A model generated the notes under the pieces. That model made no database searches. It was not told the DNA's origin and was given only the letters and a program-made list of their open reading frames with translations. From positions 3,162,001-3,226,000 of the forward strand of contig NZ_OY782759.1 in assembly GCF_963678195.1 (NCBI RefSeq): 64,000 nucleotides of DNA. The letters are read 5' to 3'. Positions 51,470 through 60,229 of the stretch are shown here, one piece after another; the first letter of the stretch is position 1, and each line of letters starts with the position of its first letter. A program made the translations under genes and the position numbers. The DNA is from an uncultured Hyphomonas sp. (lineage in GTDB: Bacteria > Pseudomonadota > Alphaproteobacteria > Caulobacterales > Hyphomonadaceae).

Positions 51470-52585
51470 ATGAACTTCGACTTTTCGGAAGACCAGAAAT
51501 ACCTCGCTGGCGAAGCGCGGAAATTCCTCGAAGCCGAGAGCGCCATTGCGGTGGTGCGCGAGGTATTGAACGATGACGACAAGGCCTATTCGGAAGGCCT
51601 CTGGAAGAAGATCGGCGAAATGGGCTGGCTGGGAACCGCCATTCCGGAAGAGCAAGGCGGCCTTGGCCTCGGCATGCTGGAAATGTGCGTGCTGGCCGAA
51701 GAGATGGGCCGCGTCCTGGCGCCGGTCCCCTTCTCGTCCACGGCTTACTTCCTGACGGAGGCAGTGAAGCTGGCCGGGTCGGATGAGGTGAAGAACGACA
51801 TCCTGCCGCGCATCGTCGCCGGTGAGGTCATCGGCTGCTACGCCGCCAGCGAAGGCCCGGGACATCCGGAGCCTGCAAACCTCAAGACCACATTCGACGG
51901 CTCCACTGTCTCCGGCACCAAGATCCCGGTCACCGATGGCGGCATCGCCACGCATGCCGTTGTGCTGGCCAAGGAAGGCTCCGGCGCCAGCCTCGTGCTG
52001 GTGGATCTCTCCGGCGCAGGCGTGACGCGTAAGACGCTGTCCACGCTGGACCCGACACGCGGCCATGCCGAGCTGACCTTCGACAAGACGCCGGGCGTCC
52101 GCCTCGGTGCTGCAGGTGACGGCGCAAACCTGAATGATCAGCTGATGGACAGGGTTGCCGTGCTGCTCGCCTTTGAACAGCTGGGCGGGGCCTCCCGCGC
52201 GCTGGAAATGGCGAAGGAATACGCGCTGGAGCGCTACGCCTTCGGCCGTCCGATCGCCGGCAACCAGGCCATCAAGCACAAGCTGGCCGAGATGTATGTG
52301 AAGAACGAGGTGGCCCGGTCCAACTGCTTCTATGGCGCCTGGGCCCTGTCGACCGATGCGCCGGAAATGCCGGAAGCCGCCGCCGCTGCGCGCGTCGCCG
52401 CGTCGGAAGCCTTCTGGTTCGCTTCGAAAGAGAACATCCAGACCCATGGCGGCATGGGCTTCACCTGGGAGGTGGACTGCCACCTCTACTACCGCCGCGC
52501 CAAGCTGCTGGCCGTGCAGGCTGGTGGTCCGAAAGTCTGGAAAGAAAAACTCGTGCGCGCGCTCGAGCAAAAGAACGCCGCCTAA
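51470..52585 (+). CDS. acyl-CoA dehydrogenase, first of a tandem pair
   Basis: 371 residues, flavoprotein of beta-oxidation or related pathways. The FAD-binding segment and acyl-CoA contacts are partly diverged: the central domain reads CYAASEGPGHPEPANL where SEPxAGSD is usual. ALERYAFGRPIAGNQAIKHKLAEM is the conserved C-terminal part (key residues around 250-275). It is shorter and more diverged than its neighbour, with which it may form a heteromeric enzyme. Their gap is 12 bases with AGGAGG before the second gene. The substrate is unknown. Confidence 0.9.
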   Translation: MNFDFSEDQKYLAGEARKFLEAESAIAVVREVLNDDDKAYSEGLWKKIGEMGWLGTAIPEEQGGLGLGMLEMCVLAEEMGRVLAPVPFSSTAYFLTEAVKLAGSDEVKNDILPRIVAGEVIGCYAASEGPGHPEPANLKTTFDGSTVSGTKIPVTDGGIATHAVVLAKEGSGASLVLVDLSGAGVTRKTLSTLDPTRGHAELTFDKTPGVRLGAAGDGANLNDQLMDRVAVLLAFEQLGGASRALEMAKEYALERYAFGRPIAGNQAIKHKLAEMYVKNEVARSNCFYGAWALSTDAPEMPEAAAAARVAASEAFWFASKENIQTHGGMGFTWEVDCHLYYRRAKLLAVQAGGPKVWKEKLVRALEQKNAA

Positions 52586-52597
52586 GGAGGAAACATC

Positions 52598-53797
52598 ATG
52601 GACTTCAACGATACACCCGAAGAAGCCGCCTTCCGCGCTGAGGCGCGCGCCTTCCTCGAAAAACACCTGAAGCCGAAAGGCTCAGAGCCAGCCAGCCGCA
52701 ACCGCGCGAACATGCTGGAAAAGGCGAAAGCCTGGCAGAAGACGAAAGCCGAAAACAAGTTCGCGCAGATCACCTGGCCCAAGGAATGGGGCGGGCGTGG
52801 CGGCACAGCCATGCAGAACGTGATCTGGGGCCAGGAAGAGTCGAAATTCGACGCACCGACCGGCCCGTTCGCCATCGGCCTCGGCATGTGCGTGCCCACC
52901 GTCATTGCCTTCGGCTCGGACGAGCACAAGGAACGCTATGTCCAGAAAGCCCTGATGGGCGAGGAAATCTGGTGCCAGCTCTTCTCCGAACCGTCTGCCG
53001 GTTCTGACGTGGCCGGCCTGAAAACCCGCGCCGTCAAGGATGGCGACGATTGGGTCATCAACGGCCAGAAGGTCTGGACGTCCGGCGCCCACTATTCGGA
53101 CTATGGCATCCTCCTTGTCCGGACGGATCCGAAAGTGCCGAAGCACAAGGGTCTCACCATGTTCATCGTGAACATGAAACAGCCCGGCGTCGAAGTCCGC
53201 CCGATCCACCAGGCTTCCGGCGGGCGCGAGTTCAACGAAGTCTACTTCACCGACGTCCGCATCCCGGACAAGGACCGGCTCGGCGATGTCGGCGCAGGCT
53301 GGAAAGTCGCGCTCGTCACGCTGATGAACGAGCGTCTCGCTGTCGGCGGCTCCCCCGGCCCGGACTGGGCGGAGATCATGGAATACGCCCGCGACCACGG
53401 CACGCTGTCCGATCAGGCCTTCCGCGAGAAGCTGGCAGACTGGTACGTCGCAGCCCAGGGCTACAAGCTGACCAAGTTCCGCACCCAGACCGCGCTTTCC
53501 CGCGGCCAGACGCCGGGACCGGAAAACTCGATCGGCAAGATCATCACCGCCAACCATCTGCAGGACATCTGCAACTCGGCCATCGAGATGCAGGATCATT
53601 ACGGCATCATCAACGAGACCGACCGGATGCCGGCCGATGCGATCTTCCAGCAGAGCTTCATGTGGGCCCCCGGTCTGCGCATCGCTGGTGGCACGGACGA
53701 GATCCTGAAGAACATCATCGCAGAGCGCGTCCTCGGCCTGCCGCAGGATGTGCGCGTCGACAAGGACAAGCCATTCGACGAGCTGAAAAGCGGCTGA
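52598..53797 (+). CDS. acyl-CoA dehydrogenase, second of a tandem pair
   Basis: 399 residues. The FAD motif is intact in CQLFSEPSAGSDVAG (~130), and WVINGQKVWTSGAH follows. The position of the usual C-terminal catalytic glutamate reads AGGTDEI. A glutamate in LMNERLAVGG (~247) fits the alternative base found in isovaleryl-CoA-type enzymes. The pair arrangement resembles heteromeric dehydrogenases for steroid or branched side chains, but the substrate is unknown. A strong terminator follows. Confidence 0.92.
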   Translation: MDFNDTPEEAAFRAEARAFLEKHLKPKGSEPASRNRANMLEKAKAWQKTKAENKFAQITWPKEWGGRGGTAMQNVIWGQEESKFDAPTGPFAIGLGMCVPTVIAFGSDEHKERYVQKALMGEEIWCQLFSEPSAGSDVAGLKTRAVKDGDDWVINGQKVWTSGAHYSDYGILLVRTDPKVPKHKGLTMFIVNMKQPGVEVRPIHQASGGREFNEVYFTDVRIPDKDRLGDVGAGWKVALVTLMNERLAVGGSPGPDWAEIMEYARDHGTLSDQAFREKLADWYVAAQGYKLTKFRTQTALSRGQTPGPENSIGKIITANHLQDICNSAIEMQDHYGIINETDRMPADAIFQQSFMWAPGLRIAGGTDEILKNIIAERVLGLPQDVRVDKDKPFDELKSG

Positions 53798-53820
53798 TCC
53801 GTTCAGCGCCCAATCCATTC

Positions 53821-53856
53821 AGAAATCCCGGCTGGTTCGCGCCTGCCGGGATTTCT
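53821..53856 (+). terminator. intrinsic terminator after the acyl-CoA dehydrogenase pair
   Basis: AGAAATCCCGGC and GCCGGGATTTCT are perfectly complementary over 12 bp with a 12-base loop. A short T-rich stretch forms part of the stem. It lies 23 bases past the stop. Confidence 0.85.
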
Positions 53857-53913
53857 ACGTATGTCCTTCAGATTATGGTATAATAGGCTTCCACACCTCA
53901 GGAGGAGCCTGCC

Positions 53914-54108
53914 ATGTTCAAGACCAATGAAGGCACCATCGACCGCGTTCTGCGCGTCCTTGTCGGCCTTGCCCTGATTGCGATCGTCTTCGTCGGCCCT
54001 CAGACGCCATGGGGCTGGATCGGCCTTGTGCCGCTGCTGACAGGCCTTGTCGGCACCTGCCCGCTCTACACGATCCTCGGCATCCGCACCTGCAAGCTGA
54101 AAGACTGA
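53914..54108 (+). CDS. DUF2892 family inner-membrane protein
   Basis: 64 residues. The opening KTNEGTIDRVLRVLVGLALI and the end GLVGTCPLYTILGIRTCK match the DUF2892 family, which includes the C-terminal membrane part of YgaP. Two helices with two conserved cysteines are seen. The function is unclear; a sulfur or redox role is sometimes proposed. AGGAGG ribosome site upstream. Confidence 0.88.
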   Translation: MFKTNEGTIDRVLRVLVGLALIAIVFVGPQTPWGWIGLVPLLTGLVGTCPLYTILGIRTCKLKD

Positions 54109-54114
54109 GGCGGC

Positions 54115-54705
54115 TCAGGCGTCCGGGTCTGGCGTCACGGCCTTTGCGGAAACAAAGCCAGCGACTTCAGCAACACAGGCCCGGCCTGCTTCGGCCAGCG
54201 CCTGCGCACGCGACGCATTGGAGGACGCCGCCGCATCCGCAGTGGTCCTTACGCGCGTCTGCGCGATGACTTTGCGGGTGTTGGCCCGCACCAGCGTTGC
54301 TTCCAGACCGCACCGCGCCTTGGTGCCTGCCAGCGTGAAATCGTCGACCCGCCAGACCAGTTCATAATCGGCTCCGGCGCCGGCCTCCAGCGCGACGGCG
54401 ACCCCTGCCCCGCTGTCGTCCAGCGCATCCAGCATCGCCACCTGCATCAGACGGGTGGCATTGTCTGACCATTCCACGCCGCGCACGAGGCGCAGCGCCC
54501 CGGCATTGTCTTCGGACGCGATCACGCGATTGCCGAACAGGCGCGAAGCTTCCGGTTCCCGCACGGCCACAACCGCCTCGACCGGATAGGTCTCCGTCAT
54601 CGCGCCGAACCGGTAGAGGCCTTCCGGTGCCTTGGGTTCCGGCAGGACGCTGACACAGGCGGTGAGCGCAAGGGATGCGAAAACAATCGAAATGGAGCGG
54701 ATCAT
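54115..54705 (-). CDS. ABC-type transport auxiliary lipoprotein (PqiC-like)
   Basis: 196 residues. The signal ends LALTAC, a lipobox. The central region matches the ABC-type transport auxiliary lipoprotein fold of PqiC, with YRFGAMTE near residue 31. It is the last gene of the Mla/MCE operon, where it probably bridges the periplasm toward the outer membrane. Its start overlaps the stop of the MCE gene by one base. Confidence 0.85.
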   Translation of the reverse strand: MIRSISIVFASLALTACVSVLPEPKAPEGLYRFGAMTETYPVEAVVAVREPEASRLFGNRVIASEDNAGALRLVRGVEWSDNATRLMQVAMLDALDDSGAGVAVALEAGAGADYELVWRVDDFTLAGTKARCGLEATLVRANTRKVIAQTRVRTTADAAASSNASRAQALAEAGRACVAEVAGFVSAKAVTPDPDA

Positions 54706-55664
54706 CAGCGTTTATCCTCATAAGGAACCGGTTCCCCGACAAGCACGCTTTGCGGGTTCTGTTCGAGTTCACGGGTCAGCCGGTCCATCCGGCTGATCAG
54801 GATGCGGAGGTCCAGTGCCGCCTGGCGGGAATCTTCCACAACACCGGTGGCCGGGCCTTCCAGCAGGGAATTGACCACGCGCACGGTATCGCCGCCCTGC
54901 ACCATCACGGCATCGGCAGAGGCGGCCACCTTACTGACCTCGGCCAGAAGGCCGTCGAGTTGTCCGGACAGGCCAGCCAGTTCCTGATTGGCATTCTTGC
55001 TGAGCGTCCCAAGCGATTCAGACGCGGACGCAAACTCATTGCTCGCGTGCGACAGGTCTTTCATCGTTCCGTTCGCCTGGTCGATCAGGCCATCCTTGGC
55101 GGCGAGCTTCGTGGTGATCGTCTCGATATTCTTCAGCGAGGTGCTGATGGAGTCGATGTTTTCGTCCGTCAGCAGCTTTTGCACCCGCTCCATCGTGCTA
55201 TTTGCCTGGCCAAGCACTTCGGCGCCACCTGCGAACAACTGGTCGAGCTGGGTCTTTTCGGCCTTGATCACCGGCACAGGCTCGCCCGCCTTCGCTTCCA
55301 GAAGGCGGGATGTGGGGGAACCGGCGCTGATCTGCACGAAGGTCGTGCCCGTGATACCGGCCAGCTGGATCGATGCTGTCGAATCCGTTTTCACCGGCGT
55401 CTCGCGGTCGATCCGGATGCGCGCGCGCACCTTGGACGGGTCGGCCCGGTCGATGCGGACGGTCGAGACCTCGCCCACCTTGATGCCGATATACCGCACG
55501 GCCGATCCGTCTTCGAGTGAGACCGGCCCTTCGAAGACAATGTCATAGGCCTTGTAGTCGCGGCTGAACTGGGACTGTCCCAGCCACAGCACGAAGGCGG
55601 CAACCGCCAGGGTCGCAACAATCACGAAAGCGCCGATAACGGCATAGTTCGCTCGCGTTTCCAT
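54705..55664 (-). CDS. mlaD: MlaD family MCE-domain substrate-binding protein
   Basis: 319 residues. One N-terminal membrane helix (about 8-30) is followed by an MCE domain (~40-120) and a long helical region (~150-310) with several LSK/LDGLL heptads. The protein forms a periplasmic ring that passes phospholipids. The start at 55664 (METRANYAV) was preferred over 55736, which would extend into the preceding gene. The operon supplies ATPase and permease from upstream genes. Confidence 0.9.
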   Translation of the reverse strand: METRANYAVIGAFVIVATLAVAAFVLWLGQSQFSRDYKAYDIVFEGPVSLEDGSAVRYIGIKVGEVSTVRIDRADPSKVRARIRIDRETPVKTDSTASIQLAGITGTTFVQISAGSPTSRLLEAKAGEPVPVIKAEKTQLDQLFAGGAEVLGQANSTMERVQKLLTDENIDSISTSLKNIETITTKLAAKDGLIDQANGTMKDLSHASNEFASASESLGTLSKNANQELAGLSGQLDGLLAEVSKVAASADAVMVQGGDTVRVVNSLLEGPATGVVEDSRQAALDLRILISRMDRLTRELEQNPQSVLVGEPVPYEDKR

Positions 55665-55681
55665 CGGTCCGGGCCCCCTTT

Positions 55682-56446
55682 CTAGTGTCCCGTTGCCGCG
55701 CGTCCGCGCGGGCCGCAGAAATATTCCTGCACCCACGGATGATCGAACGCACGCAATTCTTCGATCGTGCCGACTGCCAGCACGTGTTTCTCTCCCAGCA
55801 CGGCGATCCGGTCGCAGGTCGCATGCAGCGTATCCACATCATGCGTGACAAGGAAGACGGTAAGGCCCAGCGCCTGTTGCAGGCTGCGGATCAGGGCATC
55901 GAATTTTTCTGCGGTAATCGGGTCCAGGCCTGCCGTCGGCTCATCCAGGAACAGGAGCTCCGGGTCCAGCGCCAGCGCGCGGGCCAGCGCCGCCCGCTTG
56001 CGCATGCCGCCCGAAAGATCTGAGGGGAATTTCGGGCTCGCTTCGGCGCTGAGGCCTGCCATACGGATCTTCATGTCGGCCAGCTGGTGGCGCAGGTCCG
56101 GTGCGATCTGCGTGTGTTCCTTCATCGGAACTTCCACATTTTCCCGCACGGTGAGGTTCGAGAACAGGGCGCCGTCCTGGAACATCACGCCCCAGCGCTG
56201 TTCCACATCGGCGCGCCCTTCCTCGTCGAGGTCTTCCAGACGCTGGCCGAAGACTTCGATGCTGCCTTCAGTAAATTCCTTGAGGCCGGTAATGGCCCGC
56301 AGCAGGACGGACTTGCCGCAACCCGACGGTCCGATCACGCCAATGATCTCGCCGCGGCGGATGTCGAGGTCCAGATGCTCGTGCACGACATGGGTGCCAT
56401 AGGCCGTCTTCAGGTCGCGGATGCGGATGATGATATCGTCCGTCAT
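55682..56446 (-). CDS. mlaF: ABC transporter ATPase, MlaF-like
   Basis: 254 residues. Walker A is GPSGCGKS (residue ~39), the signature is LSGGMRKR (~145), Walker B is LLFLDEPTAGLD (~165), and the switch histidine lies in VTHD. These are the standard ATPase motifs for lipid export or import. It overlaps the permease gene by four bases (ATGA) and precedes mlaD by 17. Confidence 0.94.
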   Translation of the reverse strand: MTDDIIIRIRDLKTAYGTHVVHEHLDLDIRRGEIIGVIGPSGCGKSVLLRAITGLKEFTEGSIEVFGQRLEDLDEEGRADVEQRWGVMFQDGALFSNLTVRENVEVPMKEHTQIAPDLRHQLADMKIRMAGLSAEASPKFPSDLSGGMRKRAALARALALDPELLFLDEPTAGLDPITAEKFDALIRSLQQALGLTVFLVTHDVDTLHATCDRIAVLGEKHVLAVGTIEELRAFDHPWVQEYFCGPRGRAATGH

Positions 56447-57564
56447 ATGCCAAGCTTCATATAGAGAATGGCAAAGATCGCATCGAGCACGATGACGGCG
56501 AACAGGCCCTGCACGACAGACGTCGTCGTCGCATTGCCCAGCGACTGGACACTGCCGCCGACATTCAATCCCTGCCGGCAGGCAATCAGTGTCACGACAA
56601 AACCGAAGACCGGCGCCTTGGAGAGGCCGACCCAGAAATGTTCCAGCGGGACGGAATTGCGCAGGCGGTCCAGGAAGACGGCGGGATTGATGTCCAGCGA
56701 CGACCAGCCGACCACGACGCCGCCGGCAATACCGGCCAGCGTCGCCACGAAGGTCAGCGCCGGTGTCATCAGAAGCAGCGCGATGATACGCGGTGTCACG
56801 AGGATTTCCATCGGCTTCAGGCCAAGCGTCTGCATGGCGTCGATTTCCTGGCGCATCTTCATCGTGCCGATCTGCGCCGTGAAAGACGAGTTCGTCCGCC
56901 CTGCCAGCACGATGCCTGTCAGCACCACGCCGAACTCACGCAGCATGGAATAGCCGATCAGTTCGACCGTGTAGATTTCGAGGTCGAATTCAGTGAGCGT
57001 CGTCGCGCCGATATAGGCGACCACCATGCCGACAAAGAAAGACAGGAAGGCGATGATCGGCATCGCGTCGAGGCCTGCCTCTTCCATCACCGCGACGATT
57101 GACGTCCAGCGCAAACGCCAGGGCTGCATCACCAGACGCAGCGTGGTGACAATCGTTTCGCCGAGAAAGGCCAGCGTCTTGTAGATTTCCGACATGACGC
57201 CGACAACGCCGCGGCCCGTGCGCTCCAGCAGGGCAACGAAGCCATGATCCACCGCTTTCGCCGGCGGGGCCGGATCGGATACGGCATGGACCTGCTCGAT
57301 CAGGTTCCGGGCCACGTCATTCGTGCCGGTCAGGCCTGAGCCCTCCGGCGCGGCGCGCAGCGTGCGGTCGATCAGAAAGGCGCCAGCAGTGTCGATCCGG
57401 GTCAGGCCCGAGACATCCACAAGCACGGTATGATCATGCTGTAGTCCGGCCAGGTCATCATCCAGCAGGTGAATGGTCATGACGGTCCAGTCCCCCGTCA
57501 GGCGGAGGGTGGCTTTTTCGCCGCTCTCTTCGAGCGCGAAACCGGGGGCTGTCATAACTGGCAT
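56443..57564 (-). CDS. mlaE: MlaE family permease with N-terminal STAS domain (MlaB-MlaE fusion)
   Basis: 373 residues. Residues 1-100 form a STAS domain (VDVSGLTRIDTAGAFL near residue 50) and residues ~120-373 are the permease with five to six helices, including the conserved TNSSFTAQIGTMK (~225). E. coli has these parts as separate MlaB and MlaE proteins. It is the first gene of the operon and is divergent from the epimerase gene. Retrograde phospholipid transport is the expected role, inferred from homology. Confidence 0.9.
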   Translation of the reverse strand: MPVMTAPGFALEESGEKATLRLTGDWTVMTIHLLDDDLAGLQHDHTVLVDVSGLTRIDTAGAFLIDRTLRAAPEGSGLTGTNDVARNLIEQVHAVSDPAPPAKAVDHGFVALLERTGRGVVGVMSEIYKTLAFLGETIVTTLRLVMQPWRLRWTSIVAVMEEAGLDAMPIIAFLSFFVGMVVAYIGATTLTEFDLEIYTVELIGYSMLREFGVVLTGIVLAGRTNSSFTAQIGTMKMRQEIDAMQTLGLKPMEILVTPRIIALLLMTPALTFVATLAGIAGGVVVGWSSLDINPAVFLDRLRNSVPLEHFWVGLSKAPVFGFVVTLIACRQGLNVGGSVQSLGNATTTSVVQGLFAVIVLDAIFAILYMKLGI

Positions 57565-57649
57565 CTGGTAACTAGCCTTCCAACACTAGCAAAACATGCT
57601 TAAGGACAGCGAAGCAGGATCGATGAAATTTTATCGTTCAGGATCGGAC

Positions 57650-58633
57650 ATGGGCAATCGAAACCTTGAAATTTCAGCGATTTCCTCACCTCTGAAGACC
57701 GCGTTTACCATTTCGCGCGGTGCAAAGACCAGCGCGGAGACCATTCGCGTCACGCTTTCCGAAAACGGCGCCACCGGCCGCGGCGAGTGCGTGCCCTATG
57801 CCCGCTATGGCGAAACCATCGACAGCGTCACCGCCGCCATCAACGCTGCCCGCAGCGCCATCGAGTCCGGCCTCAGCCGCGATGACCTGCAATCCCTGAT
57901 GCCCGCAGGGGCCGCCCGGTGCGCGGTGGATTGCGCGATGTGGGATCTGGAAGCGAAGCTTACCGGCACGCCGGTCTGGCAGCTGGCGGGCCTGCCGGAA
58001 CCCGGACCCGTCGAAACCGCCGTCACCGTCAGCCTCGACACGCCGGACGCGATGGCCGCTGCCGCGCGGGAAACGCAAGGCCGCCTCCTCAAACTGAAGC
58101 TCGGCGGCCCGGACGACCTTGCGCGGATCGAAGCTGTGCACACGGCCCGGCCGGACGCGCGCCTGATCGTGGATGCGAATGAAGGCCTCAGCGCCGACCA
58201 GCTGCCCGCAATTTCCACGGCTGCTGCGAACCTCGGCGTCGTGCTGATCGAACAGCCCTTCCCTGCCGGGGCCGACGACGCCTTGCTTCAGCGCCCCGGC
58301 CCGGTTGCAATCTGTGCGGACGAAAGCGCCCATACCCGGGCGGAACTGCAGGACCTTGCCCGCCGCTATGACGCGGTGAACATCAAGATCGACAAGACGG
58401 GCGGCCTGACCGAAGCGCTCGCCATGGCCCGCGAGGCCCGCGCGGCCGGGCTCGGCATCATGGTGGGCTGCATGGTGGCCGGATCGATCTCAATGGCGCC
58501 GGCCGTCCTGCTCGCGGGGCTGGCGGACATCGCGGATGTCGATGGGCCGCTCTGGCTGTCAGAAGACGTGGCGCATGGCCTTGCCTATGCTGACGGCGTG
58601 GTGGCCCCGCCTGTTCCAGACCTCTGGGGCTGA
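57650..58633 (+). CDS. dipeptide epimerase of the enolase superfamily (L-Ala-D/L-Glu epimerase-like)
   Basis: 327 residues. The opening AFTISRGAKTSAETIRV is typical of muconate-lactonizing/dipeptide epimerases. The KxK catalytic motif is in LKLKLGG (~144-146). The metal ligands lie in VDANEG, LIEQPF and ADES, and the second lysine in INIKIDKTGG. Peptidoglycan-derived dipeptides are the likely substrates. Upstream in-frame starts at 57596 and 57623 exist; 57650 is nearest to the start of homology and is the least certain choice here. Confidence 0.85.
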   Translation: MGNRNLEISAISSPLKTAFTISRGAKTSAETIRVTLSENGATGRGECVPYARYGETIDSVTAAINAARSAIESGLSRDDLQSLMPAGAARCAVDCAMWDLEAKLTGTPVWQLAGLPEPGPVETAVTVSLDTPDAMAAAARETQGRLLKLKLGGPDDLARIEAVHTARPDARLIVDANEGLSADQLPAISTAAANLGVVLIEQPFPAGADDALLQRPGPVAICADESAHTRAELQDLARRYDAVNIKIDKTGGLTEALAMAREARAAGLGIMVGCMVAGSISMAPAVLLAGLADIADVDGPLWLSEDVAHGLAYADGVVAPPVPDLWG

Positions 58634-58641
58634 CCCCCGGC

Positions 58642-60201
58642 TCAGTGCGCAGCCGCCGGTGCAACCGCTTTCGGCTTGTCCAGCATGATCACGACCAGCA
58701 GGACCAGGGCGAAAGACATCGACATGGTCAGGAACAGATTGTTGTAGGTCATCACCGCCGCCTCCAGCTTTGTCCGGTAGACCAGCTGTGCGAGCGCCGA
58801 CCCTTCAGGGTCCGGCACACCGGCCGCCTGCATCCGCGCCGTCATGCTCGACAGGAAGGACTGTACTTCAGGCCGCGACAGAGACAAGCCATTGGCGATC
58901 TGCTGCTGGTGCATCTGGTTGAAGCTGATCATCATCGTCGTGAGGACGGCAATGCCGATCGCGCCGCCGAGATTCCGGCAGACGGTGAACAGGCCCGAGG
59001 CATTGGCCACCCGCTCTGGCGGCAGCGTGCCAAGGGCAAGATTGGTCGTCGGCACCATGGTCAGGATCAGGCCCGCCCCGCGCAGGGCCTGCGGCCAGAA
59101 CAATTCCCGGAAACCGGATTCCGCCGTCAGGTGACCATTCAGCCAGGTGCCTATCGCGGCCAGCACAAGGCCGACGGCCACGACAAAGCGCGGGTCGTAC
59201 CGTTTGGTCATAGCGCCGGAAATCGGCCCCCCGATGAACATGGCAAAGCCTGCGACGCTCATGATTTCGCCGATCTGGAGGGAGGAATAGCCCCGCACCT
59301 GCCCCAGATAGAGCGGCAACAGGAAGACCGATCCATAGAGGCCGAAGCCCATCACCGAAGCGATCAGTGCGCCGGACGCAAAGTTCCGGTCCTTGAACAC
59401 ACGCAGGTCCACCAGCGGCACGGGCGAGGTCAGCGCGCGGCGGAAGAAGATCACCGCCGCAATCGCGCAGACGATGGAAGCCTTCACGATGGCCGAGCTC
59501 TGGAACCAGCTGTCGCCCGGCCCTTCGTCGATGATCCATTCGAACAGGCCGAGGAACAGGGCCATGGAAACGAGGGCCGTGACATCGAGCCTGCGCAGCA
59601 GCGCGCTTTCGCCTTTCTGTTTCGGGATGAACAGGAAGACGAGCGTGATCGCGGCGATGCCGGGCACGATGTTCACAAGGAACAGCCAGTGCCAGGACAT
59701 ATGCTGCGTAAGCCAGCCGCCGAGCGTCGGACCGATGGACGGGGCAAGCGTGGCCACCATGCCGATCATCACCTGTTGCGTCATCGACCGGCCTGCCGGG
59801 AACAGCGTGAAGCTCGCCGCCATCGTGGTCGGCACCATGGCTGCGCCGGTGAAGCCCTGGATCACGCGGAAGAAGATCAGCGAGTCGAGGTCCCACGACA
59901 GGGCGCAGAGTATGCTTGAGCTGACAAATCCGACCGCGGACATGATGAACAGTTTGCGGATACCAAAGGCGCGGTTGAGAAAACCAGACAAGGGAATGCC
60001 GACGACTTCGGCCACGAGGTAGCCGGTCTGGATCCAGGCGATCTCTTCCTGGCTGGCCGACACGCCCGCCTGGATTTCCGAGATGGAGCTGGCAACGATC
60101 TGGATATCCAGAATCGCCATGAACATGCCGATCACCATGGCAAAGAAGCCGATGTTGAGGGCGAGCTCTGAAGAAGCTTTCTGGCGGATTGCGTTGACCA
60201 T
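58642..60201 (-). CDS. DHA2 family multidrug efflux MFS permease (EmrB-like)
   Basis: 519 residues with 14 predicted helices. The DHA2 features ALDIQIVASSI (helix 1), AEVVGIPLSGFLNRAFG (motif A-like loop) and GPTLGGW (motif C, key to antiporters) are visible. It exports drugs or detergents using the proton gradient and requires the HlyD-type partner encoded just upstream with a 28-base gap. It converges on the epimerase gene. Confidence 0.93.
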   Translation of the reverse strand: MVNAIRQKASSELALNIGFFAMVIGMFMAILDIQIVASSISEIQAGVSASQEEIAWIQTGYLVAEVVGIPLSGFLNRAFGIRKLFIMSAVGFVSSSILCALSWDLDSLIFFRVIQGFTGAAMVPTTMAASFTLFPAGRSMTQQVMIGMVATLAPSIGPTLGGWLTQHMSWHWLFLVNIVPGIAAITLVFLFIPKQKGESALLRRLDVTALVSMALFLGLFEWIIDEGPGDSWFQSSAIVKASIVCAIAAVIFFRRALTSPVPLVDLRVFKDRNFASGALIASVMGFGLYGSVFLLPLYLGQVRGYSSLQIGEIMSVAGFAMFIGGPISGAMTKRYDPRFVVAVGLVLAAIGTWLNGHLTAESGFRELFWPQALRGAGLILTMVPTTNLALGTLPPERVANASGLFTVCRNLGGAIGIAVLTTMMISFNQMHQQQIANGLSLSRPEVQSFLSSMTARMQAAGVPDPEGSALAQLVYRTKLEAAVMTYNNLFLTMSMSFALVLLVVIMLDKPKAVAPAAAH

Positions 60202-60229
60202 GGCCGACCTCGCGAGGGCGCTGGGCGGC

